From CAYQQR01 sp964420035 (GTDB lineage Bacteria; Bacteroidota; Bacteroidia; Bacteroidales; SM23-62), in assembly GCA_964420035.1 (NCBI GenBank), contig CAYQQR010000004.1:1-64000 (forward strand): a stretch of 64,000 nucleotides of DNA. Direction: 5' to 3'. The translations under genes were made by a program, and so were the position numbers. Shown here one piece after another: positions 1 to 8,889 of the stretch (the stretch's first letter is position 1; every line of letters begins with the position of its first letter). The notes under the pieces are model-generated. The model was not told the origin of the DNA. It saw nothing but the letters and a program-made list of their open reading frames with translations, and searched no databases.

Positions 1-960
1 GATTTCAGTCTCTGGGATGATCTTATCGAGGACTCCTATGAGTTGATGAAATCGAAAGGAATTGCTGTGGAGTGGGATATATGGGAGGAGCCGAACTGGC
101 ACGGATGGTGGAAGCGTGATCGGGACCAGTTTTTTCAAGCCTGGGAGTATGCAGTGAACAAACTGAAGGATCTTGATCCGGAAGCGATCATCGTAGGACC
201 GAGCCTGAATCAATTTCTTCAGGAGTGGCTGGAGGAGTTCCTGATCTTTGCACGAGACAACAAAGTTCTACCCGATATTCTCTGCTGGCACGAGATACAC
301 AACTTACATTGTCCGACAGAAATCCCCGAACATGTTGAGATCATAAATGATTTTATGAATGCAAACGGAATTGACATCCGAAAAATCGATATCAATGAGG
401 TCGTAGCACCGAAATTTCAAACCAATCCCGGTATGCATGTCTGGTATATAGCTAACATGGAGGAGGCGGGGATCTATGGTGCCTGCAAAGCTACCTGGGA
501 TGATGAAGGGGGCGAACCATACAATGCCATGGTGAATACCCTTGGAGGCTTCCTGACCTATCCCGAACTGAAACCCAGGTCGACCTGGTGGGTCATGAAA
601 GCCTACGCAGATATCAGTGGTGATCTCGTGGAAGTTAAACCCGACAGCACCATGGAAGCCATTGCCGGAATCGATGAGGATAAGGAAACTATCAGGATCT
701 TGCTGGGTCGCAGCTCCTACGGATCTGAAGAGGATTTTGTGAAGATCAGGAACCTGGACAAGGTTTCCTGGCTCGCAGGACTCGACAGCGTGCATGTTGT
801 GGCCAAGCGAATACCCAACAGCGAATGGGATCCCCTCCCCGCTCCCCTCCTCATCATGAATAGTAATGTAGAAGTCCAACAGAATGTTGTGCGGCTGAAC
901 TTCCCTGAATTCGGCCATAATGAAGCCCTGGAAGTAATATTGAGGGCTCCAAAATATTAA
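1..960 (+). CDS. Clan-A-like glycoside hydrolase, 3' part (5' end outside window)
   Basis: The reading frame is open from base 1, so this is the C-terminal 319 residues of a longer protein. The fragment carries W-E-E-P-N (Glu30 of the fragment, codon 88-90), which resembles the acid/base N-E-P motif of clan GH-A enzymes such as GH39. A second strand-end Glu in I-D-I-N-E-V (codon 397-399) is the candidate nucleophile. The C-terminus looks like a beta-sandwich, as in GH39 and GH51. The next gene, a beta-helix protein, starts 19 nt downstream on the same strand, so the two are probably co-transcribed. The GH39-like call comes from motif order only; substrate is unknown. Any signal peptide lies outside the window. 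Confidence 0.6.
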   Translation, partial: DFSLWDDLIEDSYELMKSKGIAVEWDIWEEPNWHGWWKRDRDQFFQAWEYAVNKLKDLDPEAIIVGPSLNQFLQEWLEEFLIFARDNKVLPDILCWHEIHNLHCPTEIPEHVEIINDFMNANGIDIRKIDINEVVAPKFQTNPGMHVWYIANMEEAGIYGACKATWDDEGGEPYNAMVNTLGGFLTYPELKPRSTWWVMKAYADISGDLVEVKPDSTMEAIAGIDEDKETIRILLGRSSYGSEEDFVKIRNLDKVSWLAGLDSVHVVAKRIPNSEWDPLPAPLLIMNSNVEVQQNVVRLNFPEFGHNEALEVILRAPKY

Positions 961-979
961 TCAATAAAACGATCGGACT

Positions 980-2287
980 ATGAAAACTAAATTGTTCCTG
1001 CTGACCATGCTTATTTCATTGGCGAGTCATGCATCCGTCTATGAAATCTATAAAAATGCCGAAGTATTAGTACTTCGTGAGAAGTATTCCAATGAGACAT
1101 TGAAAGAAAGTCTCAATGCAAGCGAGCTTTTTGAATATTGTTTTGATTTGATAAACAACAATAACGGTGGCAGGGTGGATATCGGTCCGGGTGAATTCCT
1201 GATAGATCGACCTCTGGATGTCCCGGATAACACATCAGTAACAGGTCAGGGCCGGTTTACAAAACTGGTATTTGAAGGGTCCTTTGAAAATGCATTATCC
1301 ATTAAGGATGGCATGGATGTTGAAATAAGCGATATTCTTATTGTTTGCAGGGACCAGTCTGTCTCATCCGGAATTGTAATAGATAACTCAGGGAGCTGTG
1401 TCATCAAAGACGCCAAAATTGTTGGTTTTAATAAATATGGTGTGGTCTTTAAAAACGATACCTTCATATCGAAAATAGAAGGATGTGAACTTGCCGGAAA
1501 TATTGTTTCGAACATTTACTTCATGAAACTGGACAGTGCCGGCAGGCTGGGTGATTATATACCGAATACGATTTCAAATTGCATGATCGTGGGCGGAGGA
1601 AAAGGCATTGAATTGAATAATGCTTTTTTAACAAACATAATTAGTAATTCTTTCACCCAATGCCTTGATCATGCCATTCACATACATACTCAAAGCAATG
1701 CCATTGTAGTTAACGGAAATCACAGCTTTCAAATCGACGGGCACTCCTTACTCATTGAAAACTTTGCCTATGAAATGAATATTACGGGTAATATGTTTTC
1801 CTGGCAGTCGGGAAGTGCCATGGTAGTAAGAAAATCGTGCTGGGGTTCGGTCACGGGTAATGTATTTATTGACAGCGGTTTCAGTCCTGATGCCTATAAT
1901 TTCACCACCTATTATAGTACTTATGAAGGAGAATATGAATTACGGGATGCCGTTATCCTGGAGGACGTCACTGGATATACGGTTAATGGTAACACCATCT
2001 ATAACTGGCAGGTTTGCCCGCAATTGCGGAATGGCATTGTCGAGGACAGCCTGTGTTATAAGAACATCATCAGCAATAATATTATCAACTACTATAAAAA
2101 CAAAGCGGTTGATTCGCATGGCAAAAATTCCCTTGTTAAAGATAATAACGCCACGGGAGATGTTCCTTATCACTGGTTACCGTCGAAAACCGATAAGGAA
2201 AGTGTAAGATTTATATTAAAGCCCGATAAGCATCACATCCAGAGCTGGCTCAGAAACAAGGCAAAAGAATATGTAAGTAGATATTAA
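980..2287 (+). CDS. Secreted right-handed parallel beta-helix protein (paralogue 1)
   Basis: This 435-residue protein begins with a Sec signal peptide (about residues 1-19, cleavage near A-S-H-A-S). It has the Pectate_lyase_3-like layout: an N-terminal cap with A-L/N-N-G-G-R-V-D-I-G, then stacked short turns rich in Asn, Gly, Ile and Val. It is clearly homologous to six other beta-helix proteins in the window; shared segments include P-N-T-I-S-N-C, G-G-G-K-G-I-E, H-x-Q-S-N-A-I and I-T-G-N-M-F-S-W. Such folds include polysaccharide lyases, GH28-type hydrolases and epimerases, and no catalytic residues can be named by eye. It is the only paralogue on the plus strand and is followed by a hairpin terminator. 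Confidence 0.8.
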   Translation: MKTKLFLLTMLISLASHASVYEIYKNAEVLVLREKYSNETLKESLNASELFEYCFDLINNNNGGRVDIGPGEFLIDRPLDVPDNTSVTGQGRFTKLVFEGSFENALSIKDGMDVEISDILIVCRDQSVSSGIVIDNSGSCVIKDAKIVGFNKYGVVFKNDTFISKIEGCELAGNIVSNIYFMKLDSAGRLGDYIPNTISNCMIVGGGKGIELNNAFLTNIISNSFTQCLDHAIHIHTQSNAIVVNGNHSFQIDGHSLLIENFAYEMNITGNMFSWQSGSAMVVRKSCWGSVTGNVFIDSGFSPDAYNFTTYYSTYEGEYELRDAVILEDVTGYTVNGNTIYNWQVCPQLRNGIVEDSLCYKNIISNNIINYYKNKAVDSHGKNSLVKDNNATGDVPYHWLPSKTDKESVRFILKPDKHHIQSWLRNKAKEYVSRY

Positions 2288-2327
2288 GGAGTGACAAACT
2301 CAATGCGAAACAGGCATAGTCTTTTCC

Positions 2328-2350
2328 ATGAGGGATAAACCCTCATTTTT
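2328..2350 (+). terminator. Rho-independent terminator after the plus-strand beta-helix gene
   Basis: A perfect 7-bp stem (ATGAGGG / CCCTCAT, 2328-2334 and 2340-2346) encloses a 5-nt loop and is followed by T's at 2346-2350. It lies 40 nt after the stop of the plus-strand gene, between two convergent genes. Confidence 0.6.
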
Positions 2351-2370
2351 CCAGCAATAAATTCCGGATT

Positions 2371-2395
2371 ATCCCTGTCTGCGGCAGACAGGGAT
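2371..2395. repeat. Perfect 12-bp-arm palindrome between convergent genes
   Basis: ATCCCTGTCTGC and its exact reverse complement flank a single G. It sits 6 nt from the stop of the minus-strand beta-helix gene (2402). It could terminate that gene or be a dispersed palindromic repeat; no strong T-tract follows it on either strand, so I favour a repeat. Confidence 0.6.
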
Positions 2396-2401
2396 TGCGA
2401 T

Positions 2402-3757
2402 TTATTTCATCTGCTGTTCAAAATAATAATCCATTAAGCGGGTATCGAAACCCTGGATTAATCTGTTGCTTGTATCCATGGTACTGAGGTTACCGGCGTG
2501 GGGGACCGGCAGGAAGGCTAGATTATCAAGGACTTCAGAATCCATTCCACTGGAAAGGACATCGCCTGCGGAGCAATAATTGATGTTATTGTTCACAAAC
2601 TGGTTGTGATGACAAGTCAGATCTTCCTCTATCCCATACTTCATGGGATGTGCAGCAGGCCAATTGAAAATTGCGTTGGAGGAGATCACCACCCCCCGGC
2701 AATTATTCTGAAGCTTGACACCGGAAAATACCCCTGCTTCTTTTATCTGTACCATGCTCTGTCTGACCCTAAACGGCCTATTTTTTCCATTCAATTCAAA
2801 CGCGGTATTAGAGGAATCCATGGGATTGTAGCTTCCATTGTCAATGAATTCGTTTGCAGTTACCGTTGCCCATGAAACATCATCCAGAATTATACCTTCC
2901 CTTTCGGACCAGCAGAAGATATTGCCTGATACATTCAGCTCATGTGAGCTGATCACCTTGACTGCTACATCCCGGATCTGGAAGGAACGACATCCTGATA
3001 TCAGTACAGAATTGCTCTGGCTGTGCAGATAGTATGCGGGTCCTCTGGTTTGAAATACCTGGCAACCCAAAATGTTCGCAACAATGGATGAATCCAGTTC
3101 GATACCGGTTCCGGAGGAATATATAGTACAGCCGGATACAGTATTGGGAACCCAGTCGCCCGCTCTTCCTTTCCCTAAATTCTTAAATAGAATCGCGGTA
3201 TTTTGAATTTTGCCCAATGTACAATTATCGATCCTGCAGAGAAAGCTGCAATTGCTCAAACAAATACCATGACCAGTGAGACCAAGCAAAAGAACGCCGG
3301 AAACGGATGATGTCCCGCAATGATTCAGGTATATGCCGCTGATCGATGAAATATTATTGGACTGTCTTATCGAGAGATTGTTGATTTGAATATCGTTCAG
3401 TGTATCTGCAATAAAAACGGCTTCACCATTTTTGAAATCATCTGCAACAGACAATGAGGTTGATGGTCCTTCACCTTTAACCTCCAGTTTAGAAGCCAAT
3501 ATAAGTGGGGATTTTACACGGTAACGACCGCTTCGAAGGAAAATACTGCCTCCATCTTTAAGCTTTTCCTGACTCAGATAATTAAATGCTTCATGAAAAA
3601 GGGATGTTTTCTTTTCAATTTTCCGGGTCAGATTATTCTCAATGTAATAATGACCGTTATTAACGAAAATGGTAAATGACCTGGAATCCTTATCTGAAGG
3701 TTTATTGCAGGAAGCAAAATATAGAATAAATAGAATACATAAGGTATATTTCTCCAT
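2402..3757 (-). CDS. Beta-helix lipoprotein (paralogue 2)
   Basis: This 451-residue protein starts with a lipoprotein signal peptide (F-A-S-C, Cys17), so it should be anchored in the outer membrane. The remainder is a right-handed parallel beta-helix of the Pectate_lyase_3-like type: K-D-G-G-S-I-F-L-R-S-G-R-Y near residue 70, then P-N-T-V-S-G-C, S-G-T-G-I-E-L and N-V-S-G-N-I-F-C-W in the order seen in the other paralogues. It is the last gene of the susC-led unit, 47 nt after the GH26-like gene. Its place in a SusCD operon supports a role in binding or cleaving the imported glycan. The enzymatic activity is unknown. Confidence 0.8.
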   Translation of the reverse strand: MEKYTLCILFILYFASCNKPSDKDSRSFTIFVNNGHYYIENNLTRKIEKKTSLFHEAFNYLSQEKLKDGGSIFLRSGRYRVKSPLILASKLEVKGEGPSTSLSVADDFKNGEAVFIADTLNDIQINNLSIRQSNNISSISGIYLNHCGTSSVSGVLLLGLTGHGICLSNCSFLCRIDNCTLGKIQNTAILFKNLGKGRAGDWVPNTVSGCTIYSSGTGIELDSSIVANILGCQVFQTRGPAYYLHSQSNSVLISGCRSFQIRDVAVKVISSHELNVSGNIFCWSEREGIILDDVSWATVTANEFIDNGSYNPMDSSNTAFELNGKNRPFRVRQSMVQIKEAGVFSGVKLQNNCRGVVISSNAIFNWPAAHPMKYGIEEDLTCHHNQFVNNNINYCSAGDVLSSGMDSEVLDNLAFLPVPHAGNLSTMDTSNRLIQGFDTRLMDYYFEQQMK

Positions 3758-3804
3758 AGTTATGTTCTTGATGTTGGAATTAATGGTCTTAAGGATCTAA
3801 TTAC

Positions 3805-5838
3805 CTAAAGCATAACCATTCTTATATGGTATTGATAATAGCCTGTTTTATTTTCAACCTCCATCCTGCAAAAATATATGCCCGGTGGCACCGGATTTCC
3901 GTTTTCATTCTTTCCGTTCCAGATAACAGAATGACTGGCGGGATATAAATTTTGTTTTAACAGGTGCCGGATCATTCTCCCACAGGCATCGTATATCTTG
4001 ATATTGATCTTAGAAATTTCTGTAACTGTGAAATCTATTTGTGTTTCATGAACAAAAGGATTGGGATAATTCTGATCCAGCATAACAGGTCGGGCCGGAT
4101 TATTTATTGTTCTGATGCCAACCCCGCTTATGGTTTCAACAGATAAATCATCAAATTCTGCAGTAGCCAGATTTGCAATAAGCCCTATGGCACCAAAGGG
4201 TATGGATGCATCTGCTACAGATATCTTTTTCTCCAGACCAGAACCTGTATCAATATATCCATTGATCGTTTCATTAATGAATTCAATTCGTAAACGATAT
4301 GCTGTTCCCGTCTCGAAATCATAGTTCCAGCTACCCAGATAGACAACCTGATCATTGAAATGCTTTTTCAAAGAGAGGTTTCCCGAGCTAATCGAAAGAG
4401 AATAATATATGGAGAAAGTTGCACAATGGGCCATGATTCCGGCACTCTGTGCGAGGTTATCCGAAGTAAGTTTTACCGTGGCTTCCACAGCATAATCCTT
4501 CCAGTCCGTACTCCCGAATACCGTTCGGTTATACTTCTTCTTATACAGACATTTGAATACATTCTCATGTACAAACCAGTTTCCCGGGGTATATATCCAA
4601 CCATCGGCATCTGTATTGAAGTCATTTGAGTAAGGCAAAGACGGTGATTCAGGGAGCAAGGGAAAATCGATTTCATCACGGGTGAGGATATAAGGATTGG
4701 CCAAAGCAGTATTGTAGCCTGTGTCATAATTGGCATACTCTCCGTAACTTGTAGCAGATTTAACAGGACCCCAGTCACGCCACCACTTGATATAGAACAT
4801 CATTCGGGGACAATTGTTTCTGGCCCATTCCATCCAATCGTTCCAGGGTATTTCCTCCTTACCGGCATCTCTTGTTCTCTGGCTTATCCCGTAATCACCG
4901 AGCTCTGCATTAGCATAGGGTAATGGTTCGTTAGGGCTGCAATTGAACTGGTTATTACCACCCCAGGCAAGGTAATCGCTATAGCTCGTGATTATATCCA
5001 CGTAAGGTCTCCCCGGAAACGCTGCTTCGGAACTACTGCCCTGAAAATCCCAGAGGATATTGTTGCATCCATTTTCTATGGTGATATAGTTCCAGGTATC
5101 AATGTACAGTCGCTTGAAATTTTCAGGTCCGAGTTTTGTGTTACGGTGCGAATACCAGTATCCCTGGATGTAGGATTCTGCAAATGGTCTGAAAATAACC
5201 GGGATGTTTTTCGATTCCAGGACCTTGAAAAATTCAACCATTTTGTCACATATGGCCCTCCAGCGAAGATTGGAGGCCGTTCCTTCCTTCAGTATGCTGT
5301 CAACACTTACCGTAACCCCTTCTTCCAGTCTCTCCGCGTAACGATCCTCAAGGGGAGCAAAGAAGGATGCAGCGACATGAAGGATGCCCCCATTTTTCCA
5401 AACCAACTCGTATTCATTAAGCATGTTTTCATACCACATACAATCTTCAATAGGATCATTATTATTTGAATGGCCAAATACACCCGGACAAATCCAGCCA
5501 CTGATCATACCCAGCCATTTTCCGCTTCGCTTCCGGATCTCAATTAGTTCACCCAGTTCAAAACCGAAACTGGCCTTGCCCGGAGCAAAACTGGCCCCGA
5601 ACCATTGTCCTGATATTATTTTTCCGGTATCAGAGTCAGCATCACTTAGACTATCCAGAAATCGGTATAATTCAACGGCAGTTTGTATGGCATTGGGATT
5701 GCCGGGTAAATGAGGAACTTCAACTGATGTCAAATGAAAATTAACCGGGTTGCCGGCATGAACCGCGCTTTGTCCAAAATATATCAGTATACCACCGATA
5801 AGGGTGATTATAAGCTTTTTCTTCACATTATTTTTCAT
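3805..5838 (-). CDS. GH26-like secreted glycoside hydrolase with T9SS sorting domain
   Basis: This 677-residue protein has a signal peptide (about residues 1-28, A-V-H-A). A GH26-like TIM barrel follows (about 45-395): I-I-S-G-Q-W-F near 75, W-L-G-M-I-S-G-W near 108, V-I-F-R-P-F-A-E with Glu221 as candidate acid/base, and Y-A-N-A-E-L-G with Glu312 as candidate nucleophile. Residues 403-570 resemble a concanavalin-like/DUF1080 beta-sandwich. The last 85 residues form a T9SS type A sorting domain (N-Y-P-N-P-F, then G-I-Y-F-C-R-M). Known GH26 enzymes are mainly beta-mannanases or beta-1,3-xylanases. Here Ala220 replaces the His that usually precedes the acid/base Glu, so specificity may differ. 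It lies 27 nt downstream of the TIM-barrel gene. Confidence 0.75.
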   Translation of the reverse strand: MKNNVKKKLIITLIGGILIYFGQSAVHAGNPVNFHLTSVEVPHLPGNPNAIQTAVELYRFLDSLSDADSDTGKIISGQWFGASFAPGKASFGFELGELIEIRKRSGKWLGMISGWICPGVFGHSNNNDPIEDCMWYENMLNEYELVWKNGGILHVAASFFAPLEDRYAERLEEGVTVSVDSILKEGTASNLRWRAICDKMVEFFKVLESKNIPVIFRPFAESYIQGYWYSHRNTKLGPENFKRLYIDTWNYITIENGCNNILWDFQGSSSEAAFPGRPYVDIITSYSDYLAWGGNNQFNCSPNEPLPYANAELGDYGISQRTRDAGKEEIPWNDWMEWARNNCPRMMFYIKWWRDWGPVKSATSYGEYANYDTGYNTALANPYILTRDEIDFPLLPESPSLPYSNDFNTDADGWIYTPGNWFVHENVFKCLYKKKYNRTVFGSTDWKDYAVEATVKLTSDNLAQSAGIMAHCATFSIYYSLSISSGNLSLKKHFNDQVVYLGSWNYDFETGTAYRLRIEFINETINGYIDTGSGLEKKISVADASIPFGAIGLIANLATAEFDDLSVETISGVGIRTINNPARPVMLDQNYPNPFVHETQIDFTVTEISKINIKIYDACGRMIRHLLKQNLYPASHSVIWNGKNENGNPVPPGIYFCRMEVENKTGYYQYHIRMVML

Positions 5839-5865
5839 TACAGGACATAGATTATTATAAAAACG

Positions 5866-7767
5866 TTACGCAGTTGTAAGAATACACCAAAAATCAACCA
5901 TATCGACCTCTATTCGCATTTTTCCTTCATCTCTCCAACTCCTGATCATTTTAGGATGGCCAAAGGGGGTATGAAAATCGATTTTTGATCTCCGGTCCAG
6001 GTTAAAAAGCGATGGATCCAATTCCAATACAACATTGCCCAGATCTCCAAAGCTTTTCGTTTCACGACTGTAATCATTATGAACAAGGTGGATTACCCAT
6101 TCTGTATTATCTTCTCTTTTCCTGAAACGTGGAATTGCCCATACCTTAGCATCATTAACAATACGAATTCCTGCTTCCAATAAGGATGGATCACAATCAT
6201 TCCAATATTTAGCTTTACCGGATTGGAGCCAGCTTTGCACCAAATCATTTTCATCTTTATCCAATTCGGTAAGGCACTGGCGGTCAGGTATAATGATCAG
6301 GTCAAAATGATCGATATATTGTTCAGCAAGTTCTAAGGGCAAATATTTGTCCCTTGCGAGCAACAAGCCATAAGCTATGTTCCGGTTAAACAATTCCCAT
6401 CCAACATCCAAGGATGAAGTATCTCCCTTTCTTCTTGCCCTGTTATTGTATAACAGTCCGGTTTTAGGAGTCTCTTCAAATCCGTCGAATAACCAGGGCG
6501 CATTTTTAATGAATTGGTAGACGGGCACGAATTCTTCCTGAGGTGGATCATAAAAAGTCATCTCGTTGTTGACCGTCGAACACCACATTTGCACGGGAAC
6601 CATGAAATTATGACCCAAAGCATAGGCGGATGCGATCCACAGTTTCAGTAGCCCCGTCATTCCGTCTCTGCGTATCCAGTCGACATTCCACCCAACCGGC
6701 CAGCAGGCGCATTTTCTTCCCAGGGCTATTGCGATTCTGAAGGATTCCAATGGGAGGTTATACCATTCCTGAAAGAAATTCAATTCAATAATGTAGTAAT
6801 CCGGATAGACTGCACCTATGAGATACTCTGGATTTAGCATAGCCAGATTTGCACTTACCGGCATATTGTATCCGGCTATTTCCTTGATATAATTGGTGAG
6901 TTCTTGCAGGAAAGAGGCTGCTGCCCGGGTCTGGAACAATTTAAAATCTCCCTGGAGAGGTATTTTTTCTGAATAGAAAGCTTCAGTATAAGCTTCTCTG
7001 GTCTTAGCCACTGTTCTGACCAGTGAACGATAATCGAATAGTTCAATATCAGTAATACCTTTGTCCCTGAGTTCTTCTTTTGAATAATATACTTTAAGAT
7101 AATTGCTAAAATTTTTCATACAGGCGTCGCAGAAACATCCTCCCGTTTCAGGCAGCCTTACGACCATGGCATTGCCCATAGCATCATCAATATTGATCGC
7201 ATTTGCCCCGGAAAGTGTACCATTGTGGGCATTACGCCTGATGTGTTCCCTGTATAGGGGCTGGTTCGTGCAATGCCAGAAAGAACGGTTTCCATCTCCA
7301 TATTCACGGTCCCACCAGGGAACCGTGATCGGGTCCCCTGCAATATCCACGCAAGTCGTATCTCGCAAAACAGGGTTATAATACAGGTCCCTACCCACAT
7401 TCGTTTTATGTGAGGGTCTTATGATCAGGTTAACCAGGGATGCTACAATCCTGTAGCCTATGGAATAAGCCTGGGATATTCGTTCTGAATTCCAGTAAAT
7501 ACCCCATCCCCAGACATTTACTCCGTATTTACGATAGGCTTCATGGTCACCACTGCCCCAGGAACGTACAATATCGGAGTGTTTTAAATAAGTAGACTTA
7601 TGATCCTGCGTTTTGCTTCTGGTAACGGTTCTTGATTGAGCGCTAATAGATCGCAGCATTGAAACATGTCCAAACAAGCTTGTCGAACCGCCGAACAAAA
7701 CTGATGCGGCCAGGAATTTCCTGCGGGATAAAAATTTTTTATTAATGGAACTTTTTTTCATATTCAT
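5866..7767 (-). CDS. Putative TIM-barrel glycosidase with CFCxxC motif, Tat-like signal (paralogue A)
   Basis: This 633-residue protein has a twin-arginine-like leader (S-R-R-K-F-L near residue 14, then a hydrophobic stretch). It belongs with 25966-28695 and 42253-44169 to one family. Shared features are S-D-I-V-R-S-W-G near 64, V-W-G-W-G, Cys139 in C-V-D-I-A-G, Y-G-D-G-N-R-S, Cys166, Asp194/Asp195 at a strand end, and G-G-C-F-C-D-A-C (Cys211, 213, 216). The layout resembles a clan-D or GH42-like barrel with a glutamine-amidotransferase-like second domain (L-I-I-I-P-D near 500). The cysteines suggest a metal or structural site. Function is unassigned; its place after the SusCD pairs points to glycan processing. 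Confidence 0.6.
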   Translation of the reverse strand: MNMKKSSINKKFLSRRKFLAASVLFGGSTSLFGHVSMLRSISAQSRTVTRSKTQDHKSTYLKHSDIVRSWGSGDHEAYRKYGVNVWGWGIYWNSERISQAYSIGYRIVASLVNLIIRPSHKTNVGRDLYYNPVLRDTTCVDIAGDPITVPWWDREYGDGNRSFWHCTNQPLYREHIRRNAHNGTLSGANAINIDDAMGNAMVVRLPETGGCFCDACMKNFSNYLKVYYSKEELRDKGITDIELFDYRSLVRTVAKTREAYTEAFYSEKIPLQGDFKLFQTRAAASFLQELTNYIKEIAGYNMPVSANLAMLNPEYLIGAVYPDYYIIELNFFQEWYNLPLESFRIAIALGRKCACWPVGWNVDWIRRDGMTGLLKLWIASAYALGHNFMVPVQMWCSTVNNEMTFYDPPQEEFVPVYQFIKNAPWLFDGFEETPKTGLLYNNRARRKGDTSSLDVGWELFNRNIAYGLLLARDKYLPLELAEQYIDHFDLIIIPDRQCLTELDKDENDLVQSWLQSGKAKYWNDCDPSLLEAGIRIVNDAKVWAIPRFRKREDNTEWVIHLVHNDYSRETKSFGDLGNVVLELDPSLFNLDRRSKIDFHTPFGHPKMIRSWRDEGKMRIEVDMVDFWCILTTA

Positions 7768-7835
7768 GCTCCACTATCGACCTGAACTTAATTAAAACCA
7801 GGGGAGTGTAACTCTCTCTGTAATACAAATGCTGT

Positions 7836-8846
7836 TTACTCTATTACTTTAGGGATGAATTGTTCATATTTTATTCCCCTTTCCCTGAAGACCAGTGTAT
7901 CGAAGACCAGGTGATCATTGTTGCCATCATTGTACTTATAGTTCAAATAGATTGCATCTCTATCTTTACCACCCCAACTATCTCCATCCGGAACATAAAG
8001 TCCGTTAATGCTTTCCGTCACAGGGAAGGAAGACACTTCACTACTATCTACACTCACTGTTCCTGCTGTTTCTTCAAAAACCAATTTGGCTGCATAATCG
8101 GCTCCTGTATTTACACCAAGGAAATTGGTCATATCTTCCCGTCTGCCAATAGTACTTAGATGAACCACCTGGTCCTCCTCAACATATTTTTGCCTGTAAA
8201 CCGAAGTATCAATAGGATTATCCGATACATCCAGGGTATAATCAACCCCCCTTCTCAGGTAGCTTCCATGGTATTCATTGATGTACTTCACCATGAACAG
8301 GGTAAAATCCTTTGGAGGTGCGCCGGCATCCCACTGGGAAGCTATTCTCTTATCAGCATCCGGTATTAATGGCAGACCCGTAAGAATTGAATCGGCATCA
8401 GTCCCTGTAATTCTCAGGGGTATCACATAATGATTGGATGTTGCCAGCGAATCATAAAGGAAATCTTCTGTTAGTTGTACCTCAATAAGACCACTGAAAG
8501 AACCGGAAGGAATGACGACTTCATCTATAGGATTTAAGGTGTAATATTCCTGCGGCATCGGCAGGACATTATTCACAAGTCCTACACAAAAACTTTCATC
8601 CACAACATAACTAACGGTCCAATCCTGTTCATTCTCATACATTCCTCCAATGGAAATGCCAATATCAAATTTCAGTTCCCTGTCCTTGGAGTTATCGAGT
8701 CTGTCTTCACCAAGGGAAAGGGTTCGTACAGGATATTGAACAGGAAAATACACGGCATTATAACTGAAATCCGGAAATTCGATTTCCTGGTTTTCACAAG
8801 AAAACAGGAGTATTGCTAGGGATAATAATAAGAGTATCTTTTTCAT
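7836..8846 (-). CDS. DUF1735/BT_3044-like surface lipoprotein, possible glycan-binding protein
   Basis: This 336-residue lipoprotein starts at the Met at 8846, chosen because it places M-K-K-I-L-L-L-L ahead of a lipobox (L-F-S-C, Cys17). An upstream Met in the same frame would overlap the susD stop and hide the signal peptide. The N-terminal half (N-A-V-Y-F-P-V-Q-Y-P-V-R-T-L near 30) matches the DUF1735 type found downstream of susD genes, and the C-terminal half resembles the BT_3044-like domain. Such proteins are usually surface glycan-binding proteins. It lies 43 nt after susD and 68 nt before the TIM-barrel gene. The family is recognised from pattern only; the ligand is unknown. Confidence 0.65.
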   Translation of the reverse strand: MKKILLLLSLAILLFSCENQEIEFPDFSYNAVYFPVQYPVRTLSLGEDRLDNSKDRELKFDIGISIGGMYENEQDWTVSYVVDESFCVGLVNNVLPMPQEYYTLNPIDEVVIPSGSFSGLIEVQLTEDFLYDSLATSNHYVIPLRITGTDADSILTGLPLIPDADKRIASQWDAGAPPKDFTLFMVKYINEYHGSYLRRGVDYTLDVSDNPIDTSVYRQKYVEEDQVVHLSTIGRREDMTNFLGVNTGADYAAKLVFEETAGTVSVDSSEVSSFPVTESINGLYVPDGDSWGGKDRDAIYLNYKYNDGNNDHLVFDTLVFRERGIKYEQFIPKVIE

Positions 8847-8889
8847 CTGGATTCTTTTTATTAAATCATTTGCTTTATTCTGCTTCAAA

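Noticed and set aside
304..918. Long antisense reading frame opposite the first gene
   Set aside because: It shadows the clan-A hydrolase frame, has no recognisable domain, and the plus-strand frame has clear catalytic motifs.
2371..2395. CRISPR repeat or attachment site
   Set aside because: It is a single palindrome with no array, spacer or integrase nearby.
3799..3806. Operator half-site AATTACCT between the GH26-like gene and the beta-helix lipoprotein
   Set aside because: Only one half is present and the other half does not match; it lies within the operon where no promoter is expected.
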